Source: Pseudomonadota bacterium
GTDB lineage: Bacteria; Pseudomonadota; Gammaproteobacteria; Burkholderiales; Burkholderiaceae
Direction of reading: 5' to 3'
NCBI GenBank assembly: GCA_029777935.1
Contig: JAKORH010000280.1
Span: forward strand, 1 to 9,873
DNA length: 9,873 bases
Within the stretch, counting starts at the first letter, position 1, and every line of letters begins with the position of its first letter. The translations under genes and the position numbers were made by a program. Shown here piece after piece: positions 1 to 8,242 of this stretch. The notes under the pieces were generated by a model that saw nothing but the letters and a program-made list of their open reading frames with translations, ran no database searches and was not told the DNA's origin.

Positions 1-1514
<1,514 letters not shown>

Positions 1515-1518
<4 letters not shown>

Positions 1519-2414
1519 ATTTCGCACTGATCCTGTTCATCCTGCTCGTCGCCAGCTTCGCGATGTGGCTGCTCGATGTGCTGTGCCTGAAGAAGAAGCG
1601 CCGGGAGGCTGCGGACAAGGCGCTCGCGGACTTCGACGCGCGCAACGCCGGCAAGGTGGGCACCAATGGGGCGGCGGCCGCCGCCGAGCGCGCCGCGCTG
1701 GCCGAGCGGATCACGCGCCGGCCGTGGTACCTCGAGTACACCGCGAGCTTCTTCCCGGTGATCCTGCTGGTGTTCGTGCTGCGCTCGTTCTTCTTCGAGC
1801 CGTTCCGCATCCCGTCGGGATCGATGATCCCGACGCTGCAGATCGGCGACCTGATCCTGGTGAACAAGTACACCTACGGTGTCCGGCTGCCGGTGATCAA
1901 CAGGAAGATCATCGACCTCGGTTCGCCCCGGCGCGGCGACGTGATGGTGTTCCGCTTTCCCCTGAACCCGTCGCAGGACTACATCAAGCGCGTGATCGGG
2001 CTGCCGGGCGACCGGGTCGAGTATATCGACCGCAAGCTCGTCATCAATGGCAAGCCGGTCGCGGAGAATCCGGACGGCCGCTACCTGGAGGAAGGCCGCC
2101 TGCAGTACTACGACGAGTTCACCGAGAATCTGGGTGGCGCCAGCCACAGGATCATCCTGAGCGAAAGCCCGATGGGGGTGCCGATCATGCCGATCGGCCA
2201 GCACACGGACCCGCAGGCGTGCCGCTATCAGCCGGACGGCCGAGGCGTCTCCTGCGTGGTGCCGCCCGGCAAGTACTTCGTGATGGGCGACAATCGCGAC
2301 AACAGCGAGGACAGCCGCTTCTGGGGCTTCGTGCCCGACGAGAACATCGTCGGCCGCGCCTTTTTCATCTGGATGAATTTTGGCAATATCGGCCGCATCG
2401 GCGGATTCAACTGA
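1515..2414 (+). CDS. lepB: Signal peptidase I (leader peptidase)
   Basis: This inner-membrane serine protease removes signal peptides from proteins exported by Sec or Tat. The 299-residue product has a membrane segment at about residues 2-25, a charged cytoplasmic loop (about 26-72), and a second membrane segment at about 76-93. The periplasmic catalytic domain follows. The catalytic Ser103 lies in PSGSM and the general-base Lys158 in [12 protein letters not shown]. The late family signature [11 protein letters not shown] starts at residue 258. This is the classical Ser/Lys dyad of family S26 with the two-segment proteobacterial topology. The start ATG lies inside the lepA stop (ATGA) with only a weak GAAG upstream, which fits coupling to lepA. 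lepA-lepB adjacency is widespread in proteobacteria. No key residue is missing. Confidence 0.98.
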
Positions 2415-2438
2415 CGGGCAGGCAACGGCGGAGACGAC

Positions 2439-2813
2439 ATGGACGCGGTCAAACCTGGGCAGCGGCAGCGCGGGCTGAGCCTGATCGGGCTCCTGTTCGT
2501 CGGCTTGATCGTCGTGTTCCTGCTGGTGATCGGGTTCAAGATCGTACCGGCCGTCACCGAGTACATCTCGATCGAGAAGGCGATCCGCAAGATCGACAAG
2601 GACGGTACCACCGTGGCGCAGATCCGGCGCGACTTCGAAAGGTACGTGGTCATCGACGACATCAAGTCGATTTCCGGCAAGGATCTGGACATCACGAAGG
2701 AGAACGACCGCGTGGTGATTTCCTACGCGTACTCGTACCAGATCCCGATCATGGACAACGTGCGGCTGGTGATCGACTTCGCCGGCTCGACCCGCACGCG
2801 CAGCAAACCGTGA
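2439..2813 (+). CDS. DUF4845 small membrane protein with prepilin-like N-terminus
   Basis: This 124-residue protein matches the DUF4845 family by context and pattern: a small protein between lepB and rnc in beta- and gammaproteobacteria, whose function is unknown to me. A short basic leader (residues 1-12, ending QRG) precedes one hydrophobic segment (about 13-36). A soluble part of about 85 residues follows, rich in charged residues, with alternating strands near the end (RVVISYAYSYQIP). The junction RG/LSLIGLL resembles a type IV prepilin cleavage site, but the Glu normally at +5 of mature pilins is Gly17. The start is supported by GGCGGAGA six bases upstream. It sits 24 bases after lepB and 24 bases before rnc, so it is probably co-transcribed. 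An anchored periplasmic role is an inference from topology only. Confidence 0.85.
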   Translation: MDAVKPGQRQRGLSLIGLLFVGLIVVFLLVIGFKIVPAVTEYISIEKAIRKIDKDGTTVAQIRRDFERYVVIDDIKSISGKDLDITKENDRVVISYAYSYQIPIMDNVRLVIDFAGSTRTRSKP

Positions 2814-2837
2814 TCGTGGCGCGCAAGGACCACTGGC

Positions 2838-3647
2838 ATGACTCTGGCGGCGCTTGAGCAGCGCCTGGGCTACAAGTTCCAGAATCCGGCGCTGCTGGAA
2901 CAGGCGGTAACGCACCGCAGCCACGGAGCGGTTCACAACGAGCGGCTCGAATTCCTCGGCGATGCAGTGCTCAACTGCACGATCGCGCAACTGCTGTACC
3001 AGAAATACGCACGGTTGAACGAGGGCGACCTGTCGCGGCTGCGTGCCAACCTCGTCAAGCAGTCGTCGCTGGCGGACATCGCGGACAAGCTGGGACTGTC
3101 CGATTTCCTTCGACTCGGCGAGGGCGAGATGAAGAGCGGCGGCTTCCGGCGGCCGTCGATCCTCGCGGATACGATGGAAGCGATCTATGGCGCCGTGCTG
3201 GTCGACGGCGGCTTCGAGGCCGCACGCGACACGATCGCGCGGCTGTTCGAGCCGGTGCTGAAGAGCGTCGACCCGAAGACGCTCGGCAAGGACAGCAAGA
3301 CCCTGCTGCAGGAGTACCTGCAGGGCAAGCGCCTGCCACTGCCGGTCTACACGGTGGTCGAGACGCGCGGCGCCGCGCACAACCAGGAGTTCGAGGTCGA
3401 GTGCGCGATTCCGAAGCTGGAAATCAGCGTGCGCGGCACCGGCCGCAGCCGGCGCGCGGCCGAGCAGTCGGCTGCCAAGCAGGCGCTCGACCTGGCGCAC
3501 GCGATGGTGCAGGCGGCGCGGCGCGCCAAGCGCAAGAGCGCGGAGGCGGCGGCCGAGGCGGCACCCGCGACACCCGCGGCCGAGGGCCCGACCGAGGAAC
3601 CCGCGCGCGACGCGCTTGCCGCGCAGACGGCCGCGGAGAAGGCCTGA
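2838..3647 (+). CDS. rnc: Ribonuclease III with Ala-rich C-terminal tail
   Basis: This Mg2+-dependent double-stranded-RNA endonuclease matures 16S/23S rRNA and processes structured mRNAs. Residues 1 to about 125 form the RNase III domain, with the signature [14 protein letters not shown]. The expected acidic residues Glu38, Asp42, Asp111 and Glu114 are all present (E. coli Glu41, Asp45, Asp114, Glu117). A dsRNA-binding domain spans about 152-222 ([14 protein letters not shown] to [11 protein letters not shown]). The last 45 or so residues are a low-complexity Ala/Glu/Pro/Arg tail beyond the usual end of about 226 residues, a type of extension I recall in Burkholderiales. The start ATG has AAGGA eight bases upstream. 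The stop overlaps the era start by one base (TGATG), as in the common rnc-era operon. I do not see a clear RNase III autoregulatory stem in the 24-base upstream gap. Confidence 0.97.
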   Translation: MTLAALEQRLGYKFQNPALLEQAVTHRSHGAVHNERLEFLGDAVLNCTIAQLLYQKYARLNEGDLSRLRANLVKQSSLADIADKLGLSDFLRLGEGEMKSGGFRRPSILADTMEAIYGAVLVDGGFEAARDTIARLFEPVLKSVDPKTLGKDSKTLLQEYLQGKRLPLPVYTVVETRGAAHNQEFEVECAIPKLEISVRGTGRSRRAAEQSAAKQALDLAHAMVQAARRAKRKSAEAAAEAAPATPAAEGPTEEPARDALAAQTAAEKA

Positions 3648-4549
3648 TGGCCGACGCGCCGTCGGACGTGCGGCCGCGCACGGGTTTCCTCGCGATCATC
3701 GGGCGGCCCAACGTCGGCAAGTCGACGCTGCTCAACGCGCTGGTGGGCGAGCACGTGTCCATCACCTCGCGCAAGCCGCAGACCACCCGCAGTCGCGTGG
3801 TCGGCGTGCTGACGCGGGGCGCGACGCAGTTCATCTTCGTCGACACGCCGGGCTTCCAGGAACGGCACAGGTCGCTGCTGACGAAGAGGATGAACGAGGA
3901 AGTTTCCGCCGCGCTCGCCGACGTCGACGCGGTCGTTCTCGTCATCGAGGCCAGGGGCTGGACCGCGGAGGACGAACGCCTGCTGAAGCTGCTGCCCGCG
4001 CGCGGCAATGTGATTCTCGCGATCAACAAGACCGACCTGCTGGGCGAGCGCGACGCGCTGCTGCCTCTGCTGGCGGAGTCCGCGCAGCGTTTCCCGTTCG
4101 CAGCGCTGGTTCCGGTCAGCGCCGAGCGCAGACGCCAGCTCGACGAGCTGCTGCTGGAGATCGAGCGGCTGCTGCCGGAAGGTCAGCCGCTGTTCGACGC
4201 CGGGCAGTACACCGATCGCAGCGCGCGCTTCCTGGCCGCCGAGTTCATCCGCGAGAAGGCGTTCCGGCTCCTCGGCGACGAACTGCCCTACGGCATCGCG
4301 GTGACGATCGAGCAGTGGCAGGAGGACGAGCGCCGCGCGGAAATCGCCGCGGCGCTGTGGGTCGAGCGCGAAGCGCACAAGGGCATCGTGATCGGCGCCG
4401 GCGGTTCGAAGCTGCGCGAGATCGGGCGGCTGGCACGGGCCGAGATCGAACGCATGCTGGACAAGCCGGTGCATCTGCAGACGCACGTGCGAGTCAAGCG
4501 CGGCTGGACCGAGGATGCGCGCGCGCTGAAGCACCTGGGCTATGAATAG
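3647..4549 (+). CDS. era: GTPase Era
   Basis: Era is an essential GTPase that binds the 3' end of 16S rRNA during 30S assembly. The 300-residue product has G1 GRPNVGKS (residues 19-26), G3 DTPG (66-69), G4 NKTD (127-130) and G5 SAE (158-160). The Era signature region KPQTTRSR occupies 43-50. A C-terminal KH domain carries the GAGG loop of KGIVIGAGGSKLREIG (about 245-260) and ends with the typical [13 protein letters not shown]. The frame stays open far upstream into rnc, but the ATG at 3647 is preferred: it follows GGAGAAGG by four bases, overlaps the rnc stop by one base and gives the family length. rnc-era linkage is functionally coherent, since both act on rRNA. Confidence 0.98.
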   Translation: MADAPSDVRPRTGFLAIIGRPNVGKSTLLNALVGEHVSITSRKPQTTRSRVVGVLTRGATQFIFVDTPGFQERHRSLLTKRMNEEVSAALADVDAVVLVIEARGWTAEDERLLKLLPARGNVILAINKTDLLGERDALLPLLAESAQRFPFAALVPVSAERRRQLDELLLEIERLLPEGQPLFDAGQYTDRSARFLAAEFIREKAFRLLGDELPYGIAVTIEQWQEDERRAEIAAALWVEREAHKGIVIGAGGSKLREIGRLARAEIERMLDKPVHLQTHVRVKRGWTEDARALKHLGYE

Positions 4550-5272
4550 CTCAGCGCGGCGCGCCACCGACTCGCGCGTCGACCACGAGCCGGCGTACCT
4601 GCTGCACTCGTACGCGTGGCGCGAGACCAGCCTGATCGCCGAGACGTTCACGCGCGGCCATGGGCGCGTCGCGCTGGTGGCGCGCGGCGCCAAGCGGCCG
4701 ACCTCGCACTTCCGCGGCGTGCTGACCGCATTCTGTCCGTTGCTCGTCGCCTGGAGCGGGCGCGGCGAGATCAAGACGCTGGTGCGGGCCGAGTGGTGCG
4801 GCGGGCTGGCGCCGCTGCGGGGCGATGCGCTGCTGGCCGGCTTCTACATGAACGAGCTGCTGGTGCGGCTGCTCGCACGCGGCGACGCGCACGAGCGGCT
4901 GTTCGCCGCCTATGCGCAGGCGCTGGCCGAGCTGACGCGTACGGCGGCACCGGCCGCGACCCTGCGCGCCTTCGAGCTGGAACTGCTGCGCGAAACCGGC
5001 TTCCTGCCGGCGTTGGACCACAGCGAGGACGGCGCGCCGATCGATCCGCAAACGCGCTATCGCATCGAGTCGGCGCGCGGGCTGGTGCGCGCAGGCGGCA
5101 GCGGCGACGAACTGACGATCCACGGCGCCACGGCGCTGGCTATGGCAAGCGGCGATTTCAGCAACGCGCGCGTGGCGGGCGAAAGCAAGGCCGCGCTGCG
5201 ACAGTTGATTCGCTACCATCTCGACGGCCGGCCGTTGAACACGCGCCGCATCCTGCAGGACCTGAAGGAACT

Positions 5273-5276
<4 letters not shown>
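4542..5276 (+). CDS. recO: DNA repair protein RecO
   Basis: RecO helps load RecA onto SSB-coated single-stranded DNA in the RecFOR pathway and anneals complementary strands. The 244-residue product has an N-terminal OB-fold region ([15 protein letters not shown], then [13 protein letters not shown], about residues 18-55). An alpha-helical domain follows, with [21 protein letters not shown] and [16 protein letters not shown]. It ends in the typical RecO segment with [18 protein letters not shown]. There is no four-cysteine zinc finger, as in E. coli RecO, whereas many Gram-positive RecO proteins have one. The ATG lies eight bases inside era (GGCTATGAATAG) with no good Shine-Dalgarno sequence, so initiation probably depends on termination-reinitiation from era. 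Position after rnc-era and before pdxJ is the conserved proteobacterial order. Confidence 0.95.
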
Positions 5277-6039
<763 letters not shown>

Positions 6040-6043
<4 letters not shown>

Positions 6044-6447
6044 TCTACGGCATCGGCACCGACCTGATCGAGATCGAGCGCATCGCGCAGGCGTGCACGC
6101 GCCACGGCGACCGCTTTGCACAGCGCGTGCTCGGTCCGGACGAGCAGCGCGTGTATGAAGCGCGCCGCGCGCGGTCGGCCGCGCGCGGCCTGGCCTATCT
6201 GGCCACCCGCTTCGCCGCCAAGGAGGCGGTGTCGAAGGCGATCGGGCTGGGCATGCGGCAGCCGATGAGCTGGCGCGCGGTGCAGATCCTGAACGCGCCC
6301 TCCGGCCGGCCGCAGGCCGTCGCGAGCGGCGCGCTCGCCGACTATCTGCGCGAGCGGCGGCTGTGCGTGCAGGTGTCTGTGACCGATGAGCGAACGATGG
6401 CCGCCGCCTATGCGGTCGCGGAAATCGTGGAGGAGGGCGATAGATGA
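6040..6447 (+). CDS. acpS: Holo-[acyl-carrier-protein] synthase
   Basis: AcpS transfers 4'-phosphopantetheine from coenzyme A to the serine of apo-ACP, making it competent for fatty acid synthesis. The 135-residue product starts [14 protein letters not shown], with the metal-binding Asp8. The second signature is [13 protein letters not shown] (57-69), with Glu62 as the second metal ligand and Lys61 and Lys66 around the CoA site. It ends with the family strand [17 protein letters not shown]. The start is GTG in a GTGA overlap with the pdxJ stop, without a visible Shine-Dalgarno sequence, so translation is probably coupled to pdxJ. The family is usually about 125 residues, so the length is normal. 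pdxJ-acpS adjacency is known in E. coli. Its 3' end carries a strong ribosome-binding site for nagZ. Confidence 0.97.
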
Positions 6448-7469
6448 TCGGACCCGTGGTCGTCGACATGGCCGGCCCGCGGCTCACCGACACCGAGCGC
6501 CAGAGGCTCGCGCATCCGCGGGTCGGCATGGTGATCCTGTTCAAGCGCAACTACGAGTCCCCGCAGCAGTTGCGCGCGCTGTGCGAAGAGATCCACGCGC
6601 TGCGCTCGCCGCCGCTGCTGATCGCGGTCGATCACGAAGGCGGACGGGTGCAGCGCTTCCGGACTCCGCCGTTCACCGCGATTCCGGCGATGGAAGCACT
6701 CGGCCGCTGGTGGGACCGCGACGTGCTGATGGCGTGCCGCCTCGCGGTGTCGGCGGGCTACGTGATGGGAGCCGAGCTGCGCGCGCACGGCGTCGACCTC
6801 ACGTTCGCGCCGGTGCTCGACCTCGCGTGGAATCGCAGCTCGGTGATCGGCGATCGCGCGTTCCACCACGACGCGCGCGTGGTGGCGATGCTAGCCAACC
6901 ACTTGTGCCACGGCCTGGCGCTTGCCGGCATGGCCAACTGCGGCAAGCACTTTCCCGGCCACGGCTGGGCGCACGCCGATTCGCACGTCGCGGTGCCGGT
7001 CGACGAGCGCGCGCCGGCGGCGATCATGGAGGCCGACGCGGCGCCGTACCGCTGGCTCGGAGCGTCGCTCGCGAGCGTGATGCCGGCGCACGTCATCTAT
7101 CCGCACATCGATTCGAGACCGGCCGGATTCTCGCGGCGCTGGCTGCACGACATCCTGCGCGGTGAGCTCGGTTTCACCGGCGCCGTGTTCAGCGACGACC
7201 TGTCGATGGAAGGGGCGAAAGTCGCCGGCGGCATGGTCGAGCGCGCGCAGGCGGCGCTCGACGCCGGCTGCGACTTCGTGCTGGTGTGCAACGACGCCGA
7301 TGCGGTCGATCAGGTGCTCGACGGCGTGCGCTGGGCGCGCAGCGCCGCGTTCGACGAGCGGGTGGCGCGGCTTGCCCCGCGCGGAGCGGCGCCGGGCATG
7401 GAGTCGCTGCAGTCGGCGTCTCTGTATCGCGCGGCGCTGCGCGACGTGGAATCGATTGCGGCTGATTGA
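6444..7469 (+). CDS. nagZ: Beta-N-acetylhexosaminidase NagZ
   Basis: NagZ is a cytoplasmic family GH3 enzyme. It cleaves N-acetylglucosamine from GlcNAc-anhydroMurNAc peptides during peptidoglycan recycling, and so influences AmpC induction where that system exists. The 341-residue TIM barrel contains [11 protein letters not shown], substrate-loop residues [13 protein letters not shown], and KHFPGHG. The flexible-loop DSH motif includes His181. The nucleophile motif [10 protein letters not shown] has Asp251/Asp252. The length is typical for single-domain Gram-negative NagZ, and there is no signal peptide. The ATG overlaps the acpS stop (ATGA) and is preceded at six bases by GGAGGAGGG (6429-6437), the strongest ribosome-binding site in the window. 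It is the last gene of the run; a palindromic repeat follows and the next gene is convergent. Confidence 0.97.
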   Translation: MIGPVVVDMAGPRLTDTERQRLAHPRVGMVILFKRNYESPQQLRALCEEIHALRSPPLLIAVDHEGGRVQRFRTPPFTAIPAMEALGRWWDRDVLMACRLAVSAGYVMGAELRAHGVDLTFAPVLDLAWNRSSVIGDRAFHHDARVVAMLANHLCHGLALAGMANCGKHFPGHGWAHADSHVAVPVDERAPAAIMEADAAPYRWLGASLASVMPAHVIYPHIDSRPAGFSRRWLHDILRGELGFTGAVFSDDLSMEGAKVAGGMVERAQAALDAGCDFVLVCNDADAVDQVLDGVRWARSAAFDERVARLAPRGAAPGMESLQSASLYRAALRDVESIAAD

Positions 7470-7584
7470 GGCACGAGTTCGAGCGCTATCCACCCTCACC
7501 CTCGGTCCCTCTCCCGGAGGGAGAGGGATGAAGAGCCGCTCCCTCTGCCTCCGGGAGAGGGGTTGGGGTGAGGGAAGCGGACCG
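7470..7584. other. Convergent intergenic gap nagZ/efp
   Basis: This 115-base gap between the stops of nagZ (+) and efp (-) holds no gene. About 82 bases of it are the nested palindrome described separately. The first 20 bases after nagZ show no recognisable signal. Confidence 0.8.
7493..7574. repeat. Nested palindromic extragenic repeat, possible bidirectional terminator
   Basis: The two arms, 7493-7520 and 7548-7574, are near-perfect inverted copies: CCCTCACC near the left edge pairs with GGTGAGGG near the right, and CCTCTCCCGGAGG on the left with CCTCCGGGAGAGG on the right, separated by small mismatches. The left arm also holds its own hairpin: CCCTCTCCC (7507-7515), loop GGA, GGGAGAGGG (7519-7527), a perfect 9-bp stem. 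The right arm can form a weaker one, CCCTCT (7541-7546) with AGAGGG (7556-7561). From memory, CCCTCACC-CTCTCCCGGAGGGAGAGGG-type units are dispersed between genes of many GC-rich proteobacteria. The position between convergent genes suits transcription termination from both sides, but no U-tract is present, so a classical intrinsic terminator is not shown. Confidence 0.8.
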
Positions 7585-8151
7585 TCAGGCCCGCTCGATG
7601 TAGGACCCGTCGTCGGTATTGACGCGGATCTTGTCGCCGGCGTTCACGAACGGCGGCACCTGCACCGTAATGCCGGTCTCCATCTGCGCCGGCTTGAAGG
7701 TCGTGGTGGCAGTCGCGTTCTTGATGCCGGGCTCGGTCTCGATCACCTCCAGCACGACGCTGCCCGGCAGCCCGATGCCGAGAGCGCGGCCGTTGTGGAA
7801 GTTGATATCGACCTCCATGTTGGGCAGCAGGAAGCCGCTCTGGCCCTCGAGAAACTCGGCGCTCAGGCTGAGCTGCTCGTAGGTCTCGTTGTCCATGAAC
7901 ACGTAGCTCGACCCGTCCTGGTACGAGTACGTCATGTGACGCTTCTCGATGTACGGGCGCTCGATCTTCTCGTCGGTGGCGATGCGCTCGTTGCGCTTCT
8001 GGCCGGTCTCGATGTCCTTCATCTCGACCTGCATGTAGGCGCCGCCGCGCCCGCCGACGTGCACGTGGTACTGCTTGAGCACGCGCCACAGGCGCTTGTC
8101 CCATTCGATCAGGTTGCCGGCGCGAATTTCGGTCGCAAGTATCTTTGCCAT
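7585..8151 (-). CDS. efp: Elongation factor P, alphaproteobacterial-like with Arg tip
   Basis: EF-P binds the ribosome between the P and E sites and relieves stalling at polyproline stretches. The 188-residue product has the three-domain EF-P layout: an N-terminal KOW-like domain with IRAGNLIEWD, a central OB domain with YVFMDNETYEQ, and a C-terminal OB domain with ETEPGIKNATATTTFKPA and VPPFVNAGDKIRV. The loop that reaches the peptidyl-transferase centre reads VHVGGRGGAY (residues 30-39), with Arg35 where alphaproteobacterial-type EF-P has Lys. The usual betaproteobacterial form, as I recall it, has SGRNAAV with a rhamnosylated Arg32 and a different body. The ATG at 8151 matches the family start but lacks a clear Shine-Dalgarno sequence. 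It is transcribed convergently to nagZ and divergently from uvrC. Function is secure; the modification state is unknown. Confidence 0.95.
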   Translation of the reverse strand: MAKILATEIRAGNLIEWDKRLWRVLKQYHVHVGGRGGAYMQVEMKDIETGQKRNERIATDEKIERPYIEKRHMTYSYQDGSSYVFMDNETYEQLSLSAEFLEGQSGFLLPNMEVDINFHNGRALGIGLPGSVVLEVIETEPGIKNATATTTFKPAQMETGITVQVPPFVNAGDKIRVNTDDGSYIERA

Positions 8152-8172
8152 GGCGGGTCCGCGGGCGGCTCG

Positions 8173-8178
8173 TAGAAT
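8173..8178 (+). promoter_or_regulatory. Possible -10 box for uvrC
   Basis: TAGAAT on the plus strand differs from TATAAT at one position and lies 64 bases upstream of the uvrC GTG. A TTGCCA at 8145-8150 resembles a -35 box but is 22 bases away, too far for a normal sigma-70 promoter. This is a weak candidate only. Confidence 0.2.
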
Positions 8179-8197
8179 CCGGGCCGCATTGAAGTGA

Positions 8198-8221
8198 GCC
8201 CGCGATTATAGGGTCGCGGGC
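8198..8221. promoter_or_regulatory. 8+8 inverted repeat around the efp -10 box
   Basis: GCCCGCGA (8198-8205) and TCGCGGGC (8214-8221) are perfect inverted copies separated by eight bases. The efp -10 hexamer occupies the last base of the left arm and most of the spacer. It could be a protein-binding operator controlling efp, or a hairpin in the leader of a uvrC transcript, ending 21 bases before the uvrC GTG. The symmetry is seen directly; a regulatory role is inferred. Confidence 0.5.
8205..8210 (-). promoter_or_regulatory. -10 box of probable efp promoter
   Basis: The minus strand reads TATAAT, a perfect sigma-70 -10 hexamer, in otherwise very GC-rich sequence. It lies 54 bases upstream of the efp ATG, so transcription would start near 8198 with a leader of about 47 bases. 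The -35 region at 17-base spacing (8228-8233, TCGGGG on the minus strand) is a poor match to TTGACA, so activity may need help or rest on the -10 box. Confidence 0.6.
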
Positions 8222-8242
8222 GAGACTCCCCGACCGCGCGCC

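Noticed and set aside
2816..2833. GTGG/CCAC short inverted repeat around the rnc ribosome-binding site, a possible RNase III autoregulatory hairpin
   Set aside because: The stem is only four base pairs with a ten-base loop, too weak to be called a regulatory structure.
3401..3646. Upstream in-frame extension of era into rnc
   Set aside because: The extension reads Arg/Ala/Gly-rich shadow sequence. The ATG at 3647 has a good ribosome-binding site and gives the normal Era length.
8145..8178. TTGCCA ... TAGAAT as a complete uvrC promoter
   Set aside because: The hexamers are 22 bases apart, outside the normal 15-19 range; only the -10-like box is kept as a low-confidence candidate.
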